NCBI RefSeq assembly: GCF_024055715.1
Contig: NZ_JAMXMV010000011.1
Coordinates: forward strand, 62,001-126,000
Origin: Actinoallomurus soli
GTDB lineage: Bacteria; Actinomycetota; Actinomycetes; Streptosporangiales; Streptosporangiaceae
Reading direction: 5' to 3'
Length of the DNA: 64,000 bases
A program made the position numbers and the translations under genes. This document shows positions 8,322 to 18,220 of the stretch, one piece after another (within the stretch, counting starts at the first letter, position 1; the number at the start of each line of letters is the position of its first letter). Below the pieces are notes generated by a model, which saw only the letters and a list, made by a program, of their open reading frames with translations, ran no database searches and was not told the origin of the DNA.

Positions 8322-10640
8322 TTGCGATTCACCGACGGCTACTGGATGCTGCAGGACGGCGTGCGGGCCTCGTACCCCGTCGAGGTGCTCGACGTGCAGG
8401 CCGGCCCCGACTCGCTCAGCGTCTACGCGCCGACCCAGCACATCCGGCACCGGGGCGACCTGCTCAAGGGCCCGCAGCTCACCCTGACCTACACCTCCCC
8501 GATGCCGGACGTCATCGGCGTGACGGTCACCCACTTCGACGGTGAGGTCCCCCGCGACCCGCGGTTCCGCCTGACCGAGGAGCGCGGCGGCGTCGAGGTC
8601 ACCGTGGACGACGAGGCCGCCGTCCTCACCTCGGGCGCGCTGTCCGTACGGGTCGCGCGCCAGGGCCCGTGGCGCGTCGACTTCTCCGCCGGCGGCCGGG
8701 TCATCACCGGCGGCGGCGCTAAGACCACCGCCATCATGGAGACCGGCGACGGGAAGCACTACATCCGCGAGCAGCTCGACCTCGGCGTCGGCCACCACGT
8801 GTACGGCCTCGGCGAGCGGTTCGGCCCGCTGGTCAAGAACGGCCAGACCGTCGACATCTGGAACGCCGACGGCGGCACCGCCAGCGAGCAGGCGTACAAG
8901 AACGTCCCGTTCTACCTGACCGACGCGGGCTACGGCGTGTTCGTCGACCATCCCGGGCACGTGTCGTACGAGGTGGCCTCCGAGGTCGTCACGCGCACGC
9001 AGTTCAGCGTCCAGGGCCAGTCGCTGCGCTACTTCGTCATCTACGGCCCGACGCCGAAGGACGTCCTGCGCAAGTACACCGCGCTGACCGGCCGCCCGGC
9101 CCGGGTGCCCGCCTGGTCGTACGGCCTGTGGCTGTCCACCTCGTTCACCACCTCCTACGACGAGGAGACGGTGTCGAGCTTCATCGACGGGATGGCCGAG
9201 CGGGACCTGCCGCTGTCGGTGTTCCACTTCGACTGCTTCTGGATGCGCGAGTTCCACTGGTGCGACTTCGAGTGGGATCCGCGCACGTTCCCCGACCCGG
9301 AGGGCATGCTGCGCCGCCTCAAGGCGCGCGGCCTGAAGATCTGCCTGTGGATCAACCCGTACATCGCGCAGCGGTCGAAGCTGTTCGAGGAGGGACGGGA
9401 GCGCGGCTTCCTGGTCAAGAAGCCGAACGGCGACGTCTGGCAGTGGGACAAGTGGCAGCCCGGCATGGGCCTGGTGGACTTCACCAACCCGGAGGCCCGC
9501 GAGTGGTACGCCGCGAAGCTGGACGCGCTGCTCGACATGGGCGTGGACTGCTTCAAGACCGACTTCGGCGAGCGCATCCCGACGGACGTCGTCTACTTCG
9601 ACGGCTCCGACCCCGAGCGGATGCACAACTACTACACCTACCTGTACAACGAGACCGTCTTCGAGCTGCTGCGCAAGCGCCGGGGCGAGGGGGAGGCCGT
9701 GGTCTTCGCCCGGTCGGCCACGGCGGGGTCGCAGACGTTCCCGGTGCACTGGGGCGGCGACTGCGAGTCGACGTTCGAGGCGATGGCCGAGGACCTGCGC
9801 GGCGGGCTGTCGCTGAGCATGTCCGGGTTCGGCTACTGGAGCCATGACATCGGCGGCTTCGAGGGCACGCCGGACCCGGCGCTGTTCAAGCGGTGGATCG
9901 CGTTCGGCCTGCTGTCCTCGCACAGCCGGCTGCACGGCAGCCACTCCTACCGGGTGCCGTGGCTGTTCGACGAGGAGGCCGTCGACGTCCTGCGCCGGTT
10001 CACGAAGCTGAAGGCGCGGCTCATGCCGTACATCCTGGGCGCGGCGCGGGAGACGTACGGCGAGGGCATCCCGATGATGCGCTCGATGGTCGTGGAGTTC
10101 CCCGGCGACCCGGCCGTCAGCCACCTGGACCGGCAGTACATGCTCGGCGGGGACCTGCTGGTCGCGCCGGTCTTCTCGGCCGAGGGCGACACCGCGTACT
10201 ACGTGCCCGAGGGCACCTGGACGCACGTGCTGACCGGCGAGCCGGTGGAGGGCGGGCGCTGGGTGCGGGAGCGGCACGGCTTCCTGAGCATCCCGCTGCT
10301 GGCCCGGCCCGGCTCGGTGATCCCGATGGGCGCGGTCGAGGACCGGCCCGACTACGACTACGCGGACGGCGTCACCCTGCACGCGTACGCACTGGCCGAC
10401 GGCGCGCGGGTCACCACCGAGATCCCGGACACCTCGGGCGAGGTCGCGGCGACGTTCACGACGGCGCGCGACGGTGACGTGGTCACGGTGACCGCGGAGA
10501 ACGCCGCGAACTGGCGGGTGCTGCTCGTCGGCGTGCGGTCCGGCGAGGCGGAGGGTGGCACGATCGTGCCGAACGATCACGGCCTCCTCGTCGAGGCCAC
10601 CGGTCAGACCGTCACGATCCGAGGGGTTTCAGAGGCATGA
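8322..10640 (+). CDS. GH31 alpha-xylosidase, YicI-like, intracellular
   Basis: 772 residues, the same length as E. coli YicI. There is no signal peptide. Conserved blocks include [20 protein letters not shown] with nucleophile Asp414, [20 protein letters not shown] with acid/base Asp480, and GFWSHDIGG-like GYWSHDIGG followed by [11 protein letters not shown]. The [11 protein letters not shown] signature is that of alpha-xylosidases rather than alpha-glucosidases. It should release alpha-1,6-linked xylose from the non-reducing end of imported xyloglucan fragments (isoprimeverose-type linkage). The TTG start is supported by AAGGA nine bases upstream. Its stop overlaps the linker leading into the GH1 gene, suggesting coordinated alternation of alpha-xylosidase and beta-glucosidase. 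Confidence 0.94.
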   Translation: MRFTDGYWMLQDGVRASYPVEVLDVQAGPDSLSVYAPTQHIRHRGDLLKGPQLTLTYTSPMPDVIGVTVTHFDGEVPRDPRFRLTEERGGVEVTVDDEAAVLTSGALSVRVARQGPWRVDFSAGGRVITGGGAKTTAIMETGDGKHYIREQLDLGVGHHVYGLGERFGPLVKNGQTVDIWNADGGTASEQAYKNVPFYLTDAGYGVFVDHPGHVSYEVASEVVTRTQFSVQGQSLRYFVIYGPTPKDVLRKYTALTGRPARVPAWSYGLWLSTSFTTSYDEETVSSFIDGMAERDLPLSVFHFDCFWMREFHWCDFEWDPRTFPDPEGMLRRLKARGLKICLWINPYIAQRSKLFEEGRERGFLVKKPNGDVWQWDKWQPGMGLVDFTNPEAREWYAAKLDALLDMGVDCFKTDFGERIPTDVVYFDGSDPERMHNYYTYLYNETVFELLRKRRGEGEAVVFARSATAGSQTFPVHWGGDCESTFEAMAEDLRGGLSLSMSGFGYWSHDIGGFEGTPDPALFKRWIAFGLLSSHSRLHGSHSYRVPWLFDEEAVDVLRRFTKLKARLMPYILGAARETYGEGIPMMRSMVVEFPGDPAVSHLDRQYMLGGDLLVAPVFSAEGDTAYYVPEGTWTHVLTGEPVEGGRWVRERHGFLSIPLLARPGSVIPMGAVEDRPDYDYADGVTLHAYALADGARVTTEIPDTSGEVAATFTTARDGDVVTVTAENAANWRVLLVGVRSGEAEGGTIVPNDHGLLVEATGQTVTIRGVSEA

Positions 10641-10705
10641 GTGAGCGAAGCGAGCGAGTCAATGAGCACAGCACCTCTGGTCACTCCGCCGACGAAGGAG
10701 GCCGC
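10637..10705 (+). other. Coupling linker B between GH31 and GH1 genes
   Basis: Starts as ATGA on the GH31 stop and encodes [20 protein letters not shown]-type residues in frame with the GH1 gene. It ends with CCGACGAAGGAGGCC just before the GH1 ATG. It shares plan, length (69 versus 68 bases start to start) and both terminal blocks with linker A at 7373, although its frame stays open into GH1 whereas that of A closes. Confidence 0.55.
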
Positions 10706-12076
10706 ATGAACGACTTCGTGTGGGGTGCCGCGACCGCCGCGTACCAGATCGAGGGTGCGGCCCGTGAGGACGGCCGGGTGCCGTCGATCTGGGACACCTA
10801 CAGCCACACGCCCGGCCTGGTGCTGAACGGTGACACCGGCGACGTGGCCGCCGACCACTACCACCGGTGGCCGGAGGACATCGAGATCATGCGGGAGCTG
10901 GGCCTGGGGGCCTACCGCTTCTCGGTGTCCTGGCCGCGCGTGTACGACCAGCGCGGGATCGACTTCTACTCCCGGCTCGTCGACGCGCTGCTGGAGCACG
11001 ACATCAAGCCGGTCGCGACGCTCTACCACTGGGACCTGCCGCAGGAACTGGAGGACGCGGGCGGGTGGACGGCCCGCGACACGGCCTACCGGTTCGCCGA
11101 GTACGCCGAGCGGATCGGCGCGGCGCTCGGCGACCGCGTCCACCTGTGGTCGACGCTGAACGAGCCGTGGTGCTCGGCGTTCCTCGGCTACGGCTCGGGC
11201 GTGCACGCGCCCGGCCGCACCGATCCGGTCGCCGCGCTGACCGCCGCGCACCATCTCAACCTCGCGCACGGCCTGGCCGCCCGCGCGCTGCCCGGCCCGG
11301 TCTCGGTCACGCTCAACCTGCACCACGTGCGCGGCGACGACGCCGACGCGGTGCGCCAGGTCGACGCGGTCGCCAACCGGATCTTCCTCGGGCCGATGCT
11401 GGAGGGCGCCTACCCCGCCGACCTGCTCGACGACACCCGGGGCATCACCGACTGGTCGTTCGTCCGGGACGGCGACGAGGCGACCTGCAAGGCGCCGCTG
11501 GAGATGCTCGGGGTGAACTACTACGCCCCGACGCTCGTCCGGCGCTGGGACGGCGTGTCGCCGCGCGCCACCGCGGACGGGCACGGGAACAGCACGGCGT
11601 CGCCGTGGGTGGGCTGCGACGACATCGAGTTCGTCAAGCAGCCGGGCCCGTACACCGCGATGGGGTGGCCGATCGACGCGACCGGCCTGACCGAGCTGCT
11701 GCTGCGCCTGCACGGGGAGTACCCGGGCGTCCCGCTCGTCATCACGGAGAACGGCGCGGCGTTCGACGACCGGATCGACCCGGACGGCCGGGTGCGCGAC
11801 CAGAGCCGCATCGAGTACCTGCGCGACCACCTGTCGGCGGTCGAGCGGGCGCGCGAGGCGGGCGCGGACGTGCGCGGCTACTTCGTCTGGTCACTGCTGG
11901 ACAACTTCGAGTGGGCGTACGGCTACTCGCGGCGGTTCGGCATCGTCCACGTGGATTACGCGACGCAGAAGCGCACCTGGAAGGACAGCGCGCACTGGTA
12001 CCAGGACATCGTCGCGCGATTCCCGCAGGGACCCAAGTTCTCGGGGGCAACACGTCGAAGCGCTTCGACTGACTAA
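10706..12076 (+). CDS. GH1 beta-glucosidase, intracellular
   Basis: 456 residues, no signal peptide. Typical GH1 signatures: [15 protein letters not shown] at the start, TLNEPW with acid/base Glu153, VITENGAAF with nucleophile Glu348, and the C-terminal [20 protein letters not shown]. It should remove non-reducing beta-linked glucose from imported oligosaccharides after the alpha-xylosidase has bared it. AAGGAGG four bases before the ATG fixes this start; the upstream in-frame ATG at 10637 would add the linker residues. The loop after SWPRV is shorter than in most actinobacterial homologues, which could alter the subsites. An operator copy overlaps the last codons. Confidence 0.94.
   Translation: MNDFVWGAATAAYQIEGAAREDGRVPSIWDTYSHTPGLVLNGDTGDVAADHYHRWPEDIEIMRELGLGAYRFSVSWPRVYDQRGIDFYSRLVDALLEHDIKPVATLYHWDLPQELEDAGGWTARDTAYRFAEYAERIGAALGDRVHLWSTLNEPWCSAFLGYGSGVHAPGRTDPVAALTAAHHLNLAHGLAARALPGPVSVTLNLHHVRGDDADAVRQVDAVANRIFLGPMLEGAYPADLLDDTRGITDWSFVRDGDEATCKAPLEMLGVNYYAPTLVRRWDGVSPRATADGHGNSTASPWVGCDDIEFVKQPGPYTAMGWPIDATGLTELLLRLHGEYPGVPLVITENGAAFDDRIDPDGRVRDQSRIEYLRDHLSAVERAREAGADVRGYFVWSLLDNFEWAYGYSRRFGIVHVDYATQKRTWKDSAHWYQDIVARFPQGPKFSGATRRSASTD
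12055..12068. promoter_or_regulatory. LacI-type operator TCGAAGCGCTTCGA, copy 3 (inside the 3' end of GH1)
   Basis: Identical to copies at 3984 and 5032. It overlaps the last codons of the GH1 gene and lies 23 bases before the GH3 start, marking a separately controlled promoter for the secreted hydrolases. Confidence 0.78.
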
Positions 12077-12090
12077 GGAGGTCGTAGCTA

Positions 12091-15051
12091 GTGAAGATGA
12101 GACCCCGGATCGCCGCGACGCTCGGCGTGGCCGTGATGGCCACGCTCGGGCTGAGCGGTCCGGCCCACGCCGAGACCACGTACCCCTTCCAGAACCCTCA
12201 TCTGTCCCTCCAGACCCGCGTGAACGACCTGCTCGGCCGACTGACCGTCGACGAGAAGATCTCCCTCCTCCACCAGTACGAGCCGGCCATCCCGCGACTC
12301 GGGATCAAGCCCTTCAAGACCGGCACCGAGGCGCTGCACGGCATCGCCTGGTCCACCGACATCCACAACAGCGGCGCCGTCGTCACCGCGAACGGCACCG
12401 TGTTCCCGCAGGCGGTCGGTCTCGCCTCCACCTGGAACCCGGACCTGATCAAGAAGGTCGGCTCCGCCGTCGGCGACGAGGCACGCGGCTTCAACTCCGA
12501 GAACCCGGACGTGTGGGGCCTGCAGCTGTGGGCGCCCGTCGTCAACCTGCTGCGCGACCCGCGCTGGGGCCGCAACGAGGAGGGCTACTCCGAGGACCCG
12601 TACCTCACCGGCGCCATCTCCACGGCGTACGGCTCCGGCATCGAGGGACCCGACAAGGACCACCTCAAGGCCGCGCCCGTCCTCAAGCACTACCTGGCCA
12701 ACAACAACGAGGTGAACCGCGACACCACCTCGTCGGACCTGCGGCCGCGCGTCAAGAAGGAGTACGACGAGAAGGCGTTCTCGCCGGCGATCTCCGCCGA
12801 CGCGGCCACCGGCGTGATGGCGTCGTACAACCTGGTCAACGGGCGGCCGAACACCGTCAACCCGGACCTGAACGACGTCGTCCGCACATGGACCAGGCGT
12901 GACCTGGTCAACGTCACCGACGCCGGCGCGCCGAACAACCTGACCGGCAGCGAGCACTACTACGCCACCCAGCCGGAGGCCGACGCCGCCCTCATCAAGG
13001 CCGGCCTGGACAGCCTCACGGTCGACGACACCAACGGCGGGCCGACCACCGCCGCGGTCAAGTCGGCGCTGGACCAGGGCCTGCTGAAGCAGTCCGACCT
13101 CGACACCGCGGTCTCGCACATCCTGAGCCTGCGGGTCCGGCTCGGCGACTTCGACCCGGACGGCGGTCCGTACGCCAAGATCGACAAGTCGGTCATCAAC
13201 AGCCCGGCCCACCAGGCCCTGGCCCGGCAGACCGCCGACCAGGCGGCCGTGCTGCTGAAGAACTCCGGGAACGCCCTCCCCCTGAACGCCGCGAAGACGA
13301 AGAAGCTCGCGGTCGTCGGCCCGCTGGAGAAGACCCTCTACACCGACTGGTACTCCGGCTCCCTGCCGTACAAGGTGACCCCGCTGGACGGCCTCAAGGA
13401 GAAGCTCGGCAGCGGCGGCACGGTGTCCGACAGCGAAGGCGCCGACCGGATCGCCCTCAAGGACGTCACGACCGGCAAGTACGTCACCGCCGGGACGGGG
13501 GCGTCCGGGGCGGCGCTGAAGGAGAGCGCCACCAGCGCCGACGCGACGACCCAGTTCGACGTGTTCGACTGGGGCCAGGGCAAACTGACCCTGCGCAGCG
13601 TCGCCAACGGCAAGTACGTCGGCCGGTACAACTGGGGCAGCACGGTCGTCAACGACCAGGACCAGCCGAACGGCTGGTTCGTGCAGCAGATGTTCTCGCT
13701 GGAGCAGCAGAGCGACGGCAGCTACCTGCTGCGTTACTCCGGCTACGAGACCGACGAGTCCTGGTACGGCGACGCCAAGTACCTCAAGGCCGGCTCCGAC
13801 GGCACGCTGACGCTCACGACCAAGTCCGGGGCGTCCCACTTCAGCAAGGACGTCATCAGCAGCGGCGCGGACGAGGCGGTCAAGGCCGCCAAGGGCGCGG
13901 ACGCGGCGGTCGTGGTCGTCGGCAGCATGCCGTTCATCAACGGCCGCGAGGCCCATGACCGTACGACGATGGCCCTCGCCGAGAGCCAGGAGAACCTGAT
14001 CAAGGCGGTCCAGGCGGCCAACCCCCACACGATCGTGGTGGTGGAGAACAGCTATCCGACCACGCTCAACTGGGAGCAGCGAGAAGTCCCGGCGATCCTG
14101 TGGACGACGCACGCCGGTGCCGAGACCGGGCACGCCCTCGCCGACACGCTGTTCGGCGACAGCGACCCGGCCGGGCGGCTCACCCAGACCTGGTACCGCT
14201 CGGACGGCGACCTGCCCGACATCCTCGACTACGACATCATCAAGTCGAACCGCACGTATCTCTACTACCAGGGGCAGACGCTCTACCCGTTCGGCTACGG
14301 CCTGTCGTACACGAGCTTCCGCTACGACGGGCTGCACGTCGGCCAGTCGGGCCACAAGGTCACCGCGACCGTCCGCGTGACGAACACCGGCAGGCGCGCC
14401 GGTGACGAGGTCGTCCAGCTCTACACCCACCAGCGGACCTCGCGCGACAAGCAGCCGGTCAAGCAGCTGCGCGCGTTCCAGCGGGTGCGCCTGGCGGCCG
14501 GTCGGACCACGACGGTGCACCTGACGTTCAACGTGTCCGACCTGGCGCACTGGGACGTCACCCGCGACAAGAACGTCGTGGAGACCGGAACGTACGATGT
14601 GCAGGTGGGCGCGTCCTCGGCCGACATCCGGCAGCGCGCCGCCCTGCGGGTCCACGGCGAGACCATCCCGCCGCGGAACCTCACCGCCCCGACCCGCGCG
14701 GTCGACTTCGACGACTACCAGGGCGTACGCCTCGTCGACGAGACCAAGGTGCGCGGTGACGCGGTCGGCGCGACCGACGGGAACTGGATCGAGTTCGCCG
14801 ACGCGTCGCTCGGCTCCGGCGCGGCGACCTTCACCGCCGCGGCCGCCAAGGCGAGCGCGGGCGACGGCTCGATCGAGGTCCGTCTCGACTCCCCGACCGG
14901 CCCGCTCGCGGGCACGGCGACGGTGCCGAGCACCGGCGACGTCTACAAGTACGCGACCACGACCGCCGCTCTGCAGGGCGCGAAGGGCCGCCACGACGTC
15001 TACCTGGTGTTCCGCGGGGACCTGCGGATCAGCACCTTCTCGCTCAAGTAG
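12091..15051 (+). CDS. Secreted GH3 beta-glycosidase with beta-trefoil-like insert and C-terminal CBM6-like domain
   Basis: 986 residues with a Sec signal peptide (cleavage after AHA near residue 29). Order: GH3 barrel (DEKISLLHQYEPAIPRLGI, KHYLANNNEVNR), nucleophile Asp277 in VTDAGAPNNL, GH3 C-terminal alpha/beta domain interrupted around residues 450-585 by a GKYV-type repeat resembling a fascin/ricin beta-trefoil, a fibronectin-III-like domain (TVRVTNTGRRAGDEVVQLYT), and a final ~125-residue region resembling CBM6. GTG is chosen over ATG 12097 because AAGGAGGT sits eight bases upstream. Outside the cell it would act as exo-beta-glucosidase or beta-xylosidase; sequence alone does not decide which. 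A strong hairpin follows the stop. Confidence 0.9.
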   Translation: MKMRPRIAATLGVAVMATLGLSGPAHAETTYPFQNPHLSLQTRVNDLLGRLTVDEKISLLHQYEPAIPRLGIKPFKTGTEALHGIAWSTDIHNSGAVVTANGTVFPQAVGLASTWNPDLIKKVGSAVGDEARGFNSENPDVWGLQLWAPVVNLLRDPRWGRNEEGYSEDPYLTGAISTAYGSGIEGPDKDHLKAAPVLKHYLANNNEVNRDTTSSDLRPRVKKEYDEKAFSPAISADAATGVMASYNLVNGRPNTVNPDLNDVVRTWTRRDLVNVTDAGAPNNLTGSEHYYATQPEADAALIKAGLDSLTVDDTNGGPTTAAVKSALDQGLLKQSDLDTAVSHILSLRVRLGDFDPDGGPYAKIDKSVINSPAHQALARQTADQAAVLLKNSGNALPLNAAKTKKLAVVGPLEKTLYTDWYSGSLPYKVTPLDGLKEKLGSGGTVSDSEGADRIALKDVTTGKYVTAGTGASGAALKESATSADATTQFDVFDWGQGKLTLRSVANGKYVGRYNWGSTVVNDQDQPNGWFVQQMFSLEQQSDGSYLLRYSGYETDESWYGDAKYLKAGSDGTLTLTTKSGASHFSKDVISSGADEAVKAAKGADAAVVVVGSMPFINGREAHDRTTMALAESQENLIKAVQAANPHTIVVVENSYPTTLNWEQREVPAILWTTHAGAETGHALADTLFGDSDPAGRLTQTWYRSDGDLPDILDYDIIKSNRTYLYYQGQTLYPFGYGLSYTSFRYDGLHVGQSGHKVTATVRVTNTGRRAGDEVVQLYTHQRTSRDKQPVKQLRAFQRVRLAAGRTTTVHLTFNVSDLAHWDVTRDKNVVETGTYDVQVGASSADIRQRAALRVHGETIPPRNLTAPTRAVDFDDYQGVRLVDETKVRGDAVGATDGNWIEFADASLGSGAATFTAAAAKASAGDGSIEVRLDSPTGPLAGTATVPSTGDVYKYATTTAALQGAKGRHDVYLVFRGDLRISTFSLK

Positions 15052-15058
15052 CGGGACC

Positions 15059-15085
15059 GGCCGCCGCCCCGACCGGGCGGCGGCC
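15059..15085 (+). terminator. Hairpin terminator after GH3
   Basis: Perfect 11-bp stem GGCCGCCGCCC / GGGCGGCGGCC with a five-base loop, eight bases after the GH3 stop. No T-run follows. Confidence 0.7.
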
Positions 15086-15137
15086 GCCCACGAGCAGGGG
15101 TGCCTCGTCCATGCCCCAGGACGCCACGGGCGGGGCG

Positions 15138-15153
15138 CCCCGATCGATCGGGG
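15138..15153. promoter_or_regulatory. 16-bp palindrome upstream of GH35, possible operator
   Basis: CCCCGATCGATCGGGG is a perfect palindrome, followed at 15161-15174 by a partial repeat of its right half (ACCGATCGGGGGAT). It lies 61 bases before the GH35 start, between that gene and the terminator of the GH3 unit. It differs from the locus operator, so another regulator, or a terminator role, is possible. Confidence 0.45.
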
Positions 15154-15214
15154 GATTTCACCGATCGGGGGATCGACCGTTCCGACTCCACGACCGCCAT
15201 CGGAGGCCCGGCTC

Positions 15215-18160
15215 GTGAACGTCAGACCCGTCCGCCGCCTGAGACTCAGGCTTCTCGCCCTTCTCGCCGCCGTGACCGCATCGCTCGCGCTCGCGGTGTC
15301 CCCTCTGTCCCCGCCGACCACCGCCGTCGCCGCTCCCCGGCACCGGGTGACGTACGACCACTACTCCGTCTCGATCGACGGGCAGCGCGTGCTGCTGCGG
15401 TCCGCGGAGTTCCACTACTTCCGGCTGCCCAGCCCCGACCTGTGGCGCGACGTGCTGGAGAAGTACAAGGCCGCCGGGTTCAACGCCGTCTCGATGTACT
15501 TCGACTGGGCCTACCACTCGCCCAAGCCCGGGGTGTACGACTTCACCGGCGTCCGCGACGTGGACCGCCTGCTCACGATCGCCCAGCAGGCCGGTCTCTA
15601 CGTCATCGCGCGGCCGGGCCCGTACATCAACGCCGAGACCACCGGCGGCGGCTTCCCCGCCTGGCTGAAGAACGTGCCCGGCCGGGCCCGCAGCAGCGCC
15701 CCCGGCTACACGGCCGCGTACCGCGACTGGCTCGGCCACATCGACCCGATCATCGCCCGGCACCAGATCACCCGCGGCGGCTCGGTCATCCTCTACAACG
15801 TCGAGAACGAGTACGCCGCCGCGACCGACGCGGCGTACATGGAGGACGTCCAGAAGAAGGCGCGGGCCGACGGCATCGACGTGCCGACGATGACCAACGA
15901 CTGCTGCGACGCGGCGTCCTGGACCTCCACGTGGGCGTCCGGGCAGGGCGCGGTGCAGATCCCCGGCGTGGACGACTACCCGCAGAGCTTCGACTGCCCC
16001 AACGCCGACACGACGTGGGGGCCGTGGGGCGCCGGCCTGACCGAACGGCTGCGCGAGGACTCCCCGGTGTTCGCGGCGGAGTACCAGGGCGGGTCGATCG
16101 ACTCCTACAACGGCGGGTACGACAAGTGCCGTGAGCTCACCGGCCCGGCGTTCATGAAGTTCTTCTACAAGTCCAACCTCATCGAGGCCGGGGCGACGGC
16201 GTTCAACTACTACATGGGCTTCGGCGGCACGAACTGGGGCTGGCTGGCCCAGCCGAACGACGTCTACACCTCCTACGACTACGGCTCGGCCATCACCGAG
16301 AACCGCACGCTGACCGCCAAGTACGACGAGTTCAAACGGCAGAACGGCCTCCTCGCCACGACCGCGCCCGTCCTCGCCGAGACCGACCCGGTGACCGCGC
16401 CCGCGTCCTCGGACCAGGCGATCGAGACCGTGGCGCGCGCCAACCCGGACACGCACACGCAGTTCGTACTCGTCCGGCACAGCGACCACGCGGCCACCAC
16501 GGACGACTCGGCCACGCTGGACTGGACGACCCCGGACGGCCGCTACCAGGTGCCCGTACGGGTCAAGGGCCGCGACGCCAAGGTCCTCATCGCCGGCTAC
16601 GACCTGGGCGGCCAGCGGCTCGTCTGGTCGAACTCCGAGTTGATGACGCACGTGGAGGCGGGCGGCCGGGACGTCGCCGTGCTGTACGGGACCGACGGCA
16701 CCCAGGGCTCCACGGTCCTGCGCTACTCCTCGCGGCCGACCGTGCAGGTCCTGTCCGGGTCGGTGAAGTCGTCGTATTCTCCCCGACCGACCGACCCCGG
16801 CCTACCTCCCGGCTCCTCCACCGGTGACCTGCGGCTCGACTACACCCACTCCGGCCTGGCCCGGGTGCTGATCAGCGGCGGCGGGCGGCGTCCGCTGCTG
16901 CTCCTGCTCGGCACCGACGCCGAGGCCGCGAGGTTCTGGCAGGCCGGCCCGGTGCTCGTACGCGGCACGTCGCTCGTCCGCTCCGCCACCGTGGCCGGGG
17001 GCACCGCGTACGTCCGCGCCGACACGGCCAAGGCCGAGGACGTCGAGGTGTTCGGCGACGCCCGTCGCCTGGTCGTGAACGGCTCGCCCGTACGGACGCG
17101 CCCGACCACGAGCGGATCGCTGCTCGGCACGCTGCCCGGCCCGAAGGCCGTCCACCTGCCGGCGCTCACCGGCTGGCGCTCGAAGGCCGAGTCCCCCGAG
17201 GCGCAGCCCGCCTTCGACGACTCGTCGTGGACGGCCGCGACGAAGACCACGACCGAGAGCCCGCTGAAGCCGAAGACGCCGACCGTGCTGTACGCCGACG
17301 ACTACGGCTACCACTACGGCGACGTCTGGTACCGGGGGCGGTTCACCGCCACCGGCGCGGAGACCAGGGTGTCGCTCAACGCCTTCACCGGCAAGCGCGG
17401 CTCCTACCTGGTCTGGCTGAACGGCCGGTACCTCGGCTCGGCGGCGGGCGGCGTCGAGGCCGACGCCGACGCCCCGGTGAACCCCGACCCCGGCCGCGGT
17501 GACTTCACGATCCCGGCGGGCCTGGTCAAGGCCGGGCAGCAGGCCGTCCTGTCCGTCCTCGTGGAGAACCAGGGCCACAACGACGACTGGACCGCCGACG
17601 ACAACCGGTTCAAGCAGCCGCGCGGCCTGTACGCGGTCTCCGTCACCGGGGCGGGCGACGCCCCGATCTCCTGGCGGATCCAAGGTGCCAGGGGCGGCGA
17701 GAACCTCACCGACCGGACGCGCGGCCCGCTGAACAACGGCGGCCTGTACGGCGAGCGGGCGGGCTGGCACCTGCCCGGGTACCCGGACGGCTCCTGGACG
17801 GCGGGCGCCGCGACGACGGTCACGCCCGGCGTGACGTGGCAGCGCACGTCGTTCCGGCTCGACCTGCCCCAGGGCCAGGACGTGCCGATCGCGCTCCGCT
17901 TCGGCGGGCCCGTCGGCCAGGGCTACCGCGTCCAGATCTTCCTCAACGGCTGGAACCTCGGCCAGTACGGCGGTGACATCGGCCCGCAGACCGACTTCAC
18001 GCTGCCCGCCGGCCTGCTGCGCGGGCACGGCCGCAACACGCTCGCCCTCGCGATCGTCGCCCGCGCCGACGCGACGCCCGCGCCGGTGAGCCTGGTCGCG
18101 CTCGACGACGAGCGCGGCGGCGTGCCCGTGTCCGACGTCCCCTCCCCCTCCTTCCGCTGA
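15215..18160 (+). CDS. Secreted GH35 beta-galactosidase
   Basis: 981 residues. A signal peptide (RLRLRLLALLAAVTASLALA, cleavage near residue 45) precedes the GH35 barrel: RVLLRSAEFHYFRLPSPDLW, ARPGPYINAE, NVENEY with acid/base Glu199, and AAEYQGGS with nucleophile Glu289. The C-terminal half holds jelly-roll domains that include WLNGRYLG and FLNGWNLGQY. The GTG start has GGAGG eight bases upstream. It is expected to remove terminal beta-galactose outside the cell; in xyloglucan that is the beta-1,2-galactose on xylose. A paralogue with the same plan lies at 28466-31375. The gene follows a terminator, so it starts a new transcription unit with the fucosidase gene. Confidence 0.93.
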   Translation: MNVRPVRRLRLRLLALLAAVTASLALAVSPLSPPTTAVAAPRHRVTYDHYSVSIDGQRVLLRSAEFHYFRLPSPDLWRDVLEKYKAAGFNAVSMYFDWAYHSPKPGVYDFTGVRDVDRLLTIAQQAGLYVIARPGPYINAETTGGGFPAWLKNVPGRARSSAPGYTAAYRDWLGHIDPIIARHQITRGGSVILYNVENEYAAATDAAYMEDVQKKARADGIDVPTMTNDCCDAASWTSTWASGQGAVQIPGVDDYPQSFDCPNADTTWGPWGAGLTERLREDSPVFAAEYQGGSIDSYNGGYDKCRELTGPAFMKFFYKSNLIEAGATAFNYYMGFGGTNWGWLAQPNDVYTSYDYGSAITENRTLTAKYDEFKRQNGLLATTAPVLAETDPVTAPASSDQAIETVARANPDTHTQFVLVRHSDHAATTDDSATLDWTTPDGRYQVPVRVKGRDAKVLIAGYDLGGQRLVWSNSELMTHVEAGGRDVAVLYGTDGTQGSTVLRYSSRPTVQVLSGSVKSSYSPRPTDPGLPPGSSTGDLRLDYTHSGLARVLISGGGRRPLLLLLGTDAEAARFWQAGPVLVRGTSLVRSATVAGGTAYVRADTAKAEDVEVFGDARRLVVNGSPVRTRPTTSGSLLGTLPGPKAVHLPALTGWRSKAESPEAQPAFDDSSWTAATKTTTESPLKPKTPTVLYADDYGYHYGDVWYRGRFTATGAETRVSLNAFTGKRGSYLVWLNGRYLGSAAGGVEADADAPVNPDPGRGDFTIPAGLVKAGQQAVLSVLVENQGHNDDWTADDNRFKQPRGLYAVSVTGAGDAPISWRIQGARGGENLTDRTRGPLNNGGLYGERAGWHLPGYPDGSWTAGAATTVTPGVTWQRTSFRLDLPQGQDVPIALRFGGPVGQGYRVQIFLNGWNLGQYGGDIGPQTDFTLPAGLLRGHGRNTLALAIVARADATPAPVSLVALDDERGGVPVSDVPSPSFR

Positions 18161-18168
18161 TCCGCACG

Positions 18169-18202
18169 GGGCCGTGGCCGGGTGTCCGCCCGGCCACGGC
18201 CC
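18169..18202 (+). terminator. Strong intercistronic hairpin between GH35 and GH29
   Basis: Perfect 14-bp stem (18169-18182 with 18189-18202) and a six-base loop. It lies directly upstream of the fucosidase ribosome-binding site, so it could terminate, attenuate or protect the GH35 transcript. Confidence 0.7.
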
Positions 18203-18220
18203 GCCGAAAGGGGCTTCCTC

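Noticed and set aside
7500-10640. 1046-codon plus-strand frame read as one protein spanning permease 2 and GH31
   Set aside because: Its first part is an Arg/Gly/Pro-rich shadow of the permease gene. The GH31 similarity starts at TTG 8322 with its own ribosome-binding site.
12088-15321. 1077-codon minus-strand frame opposite GH3
   Set aside because: Rich in Arg, Val and Gly with no domain; it mirrors the codon bias of the true GH3 gene.
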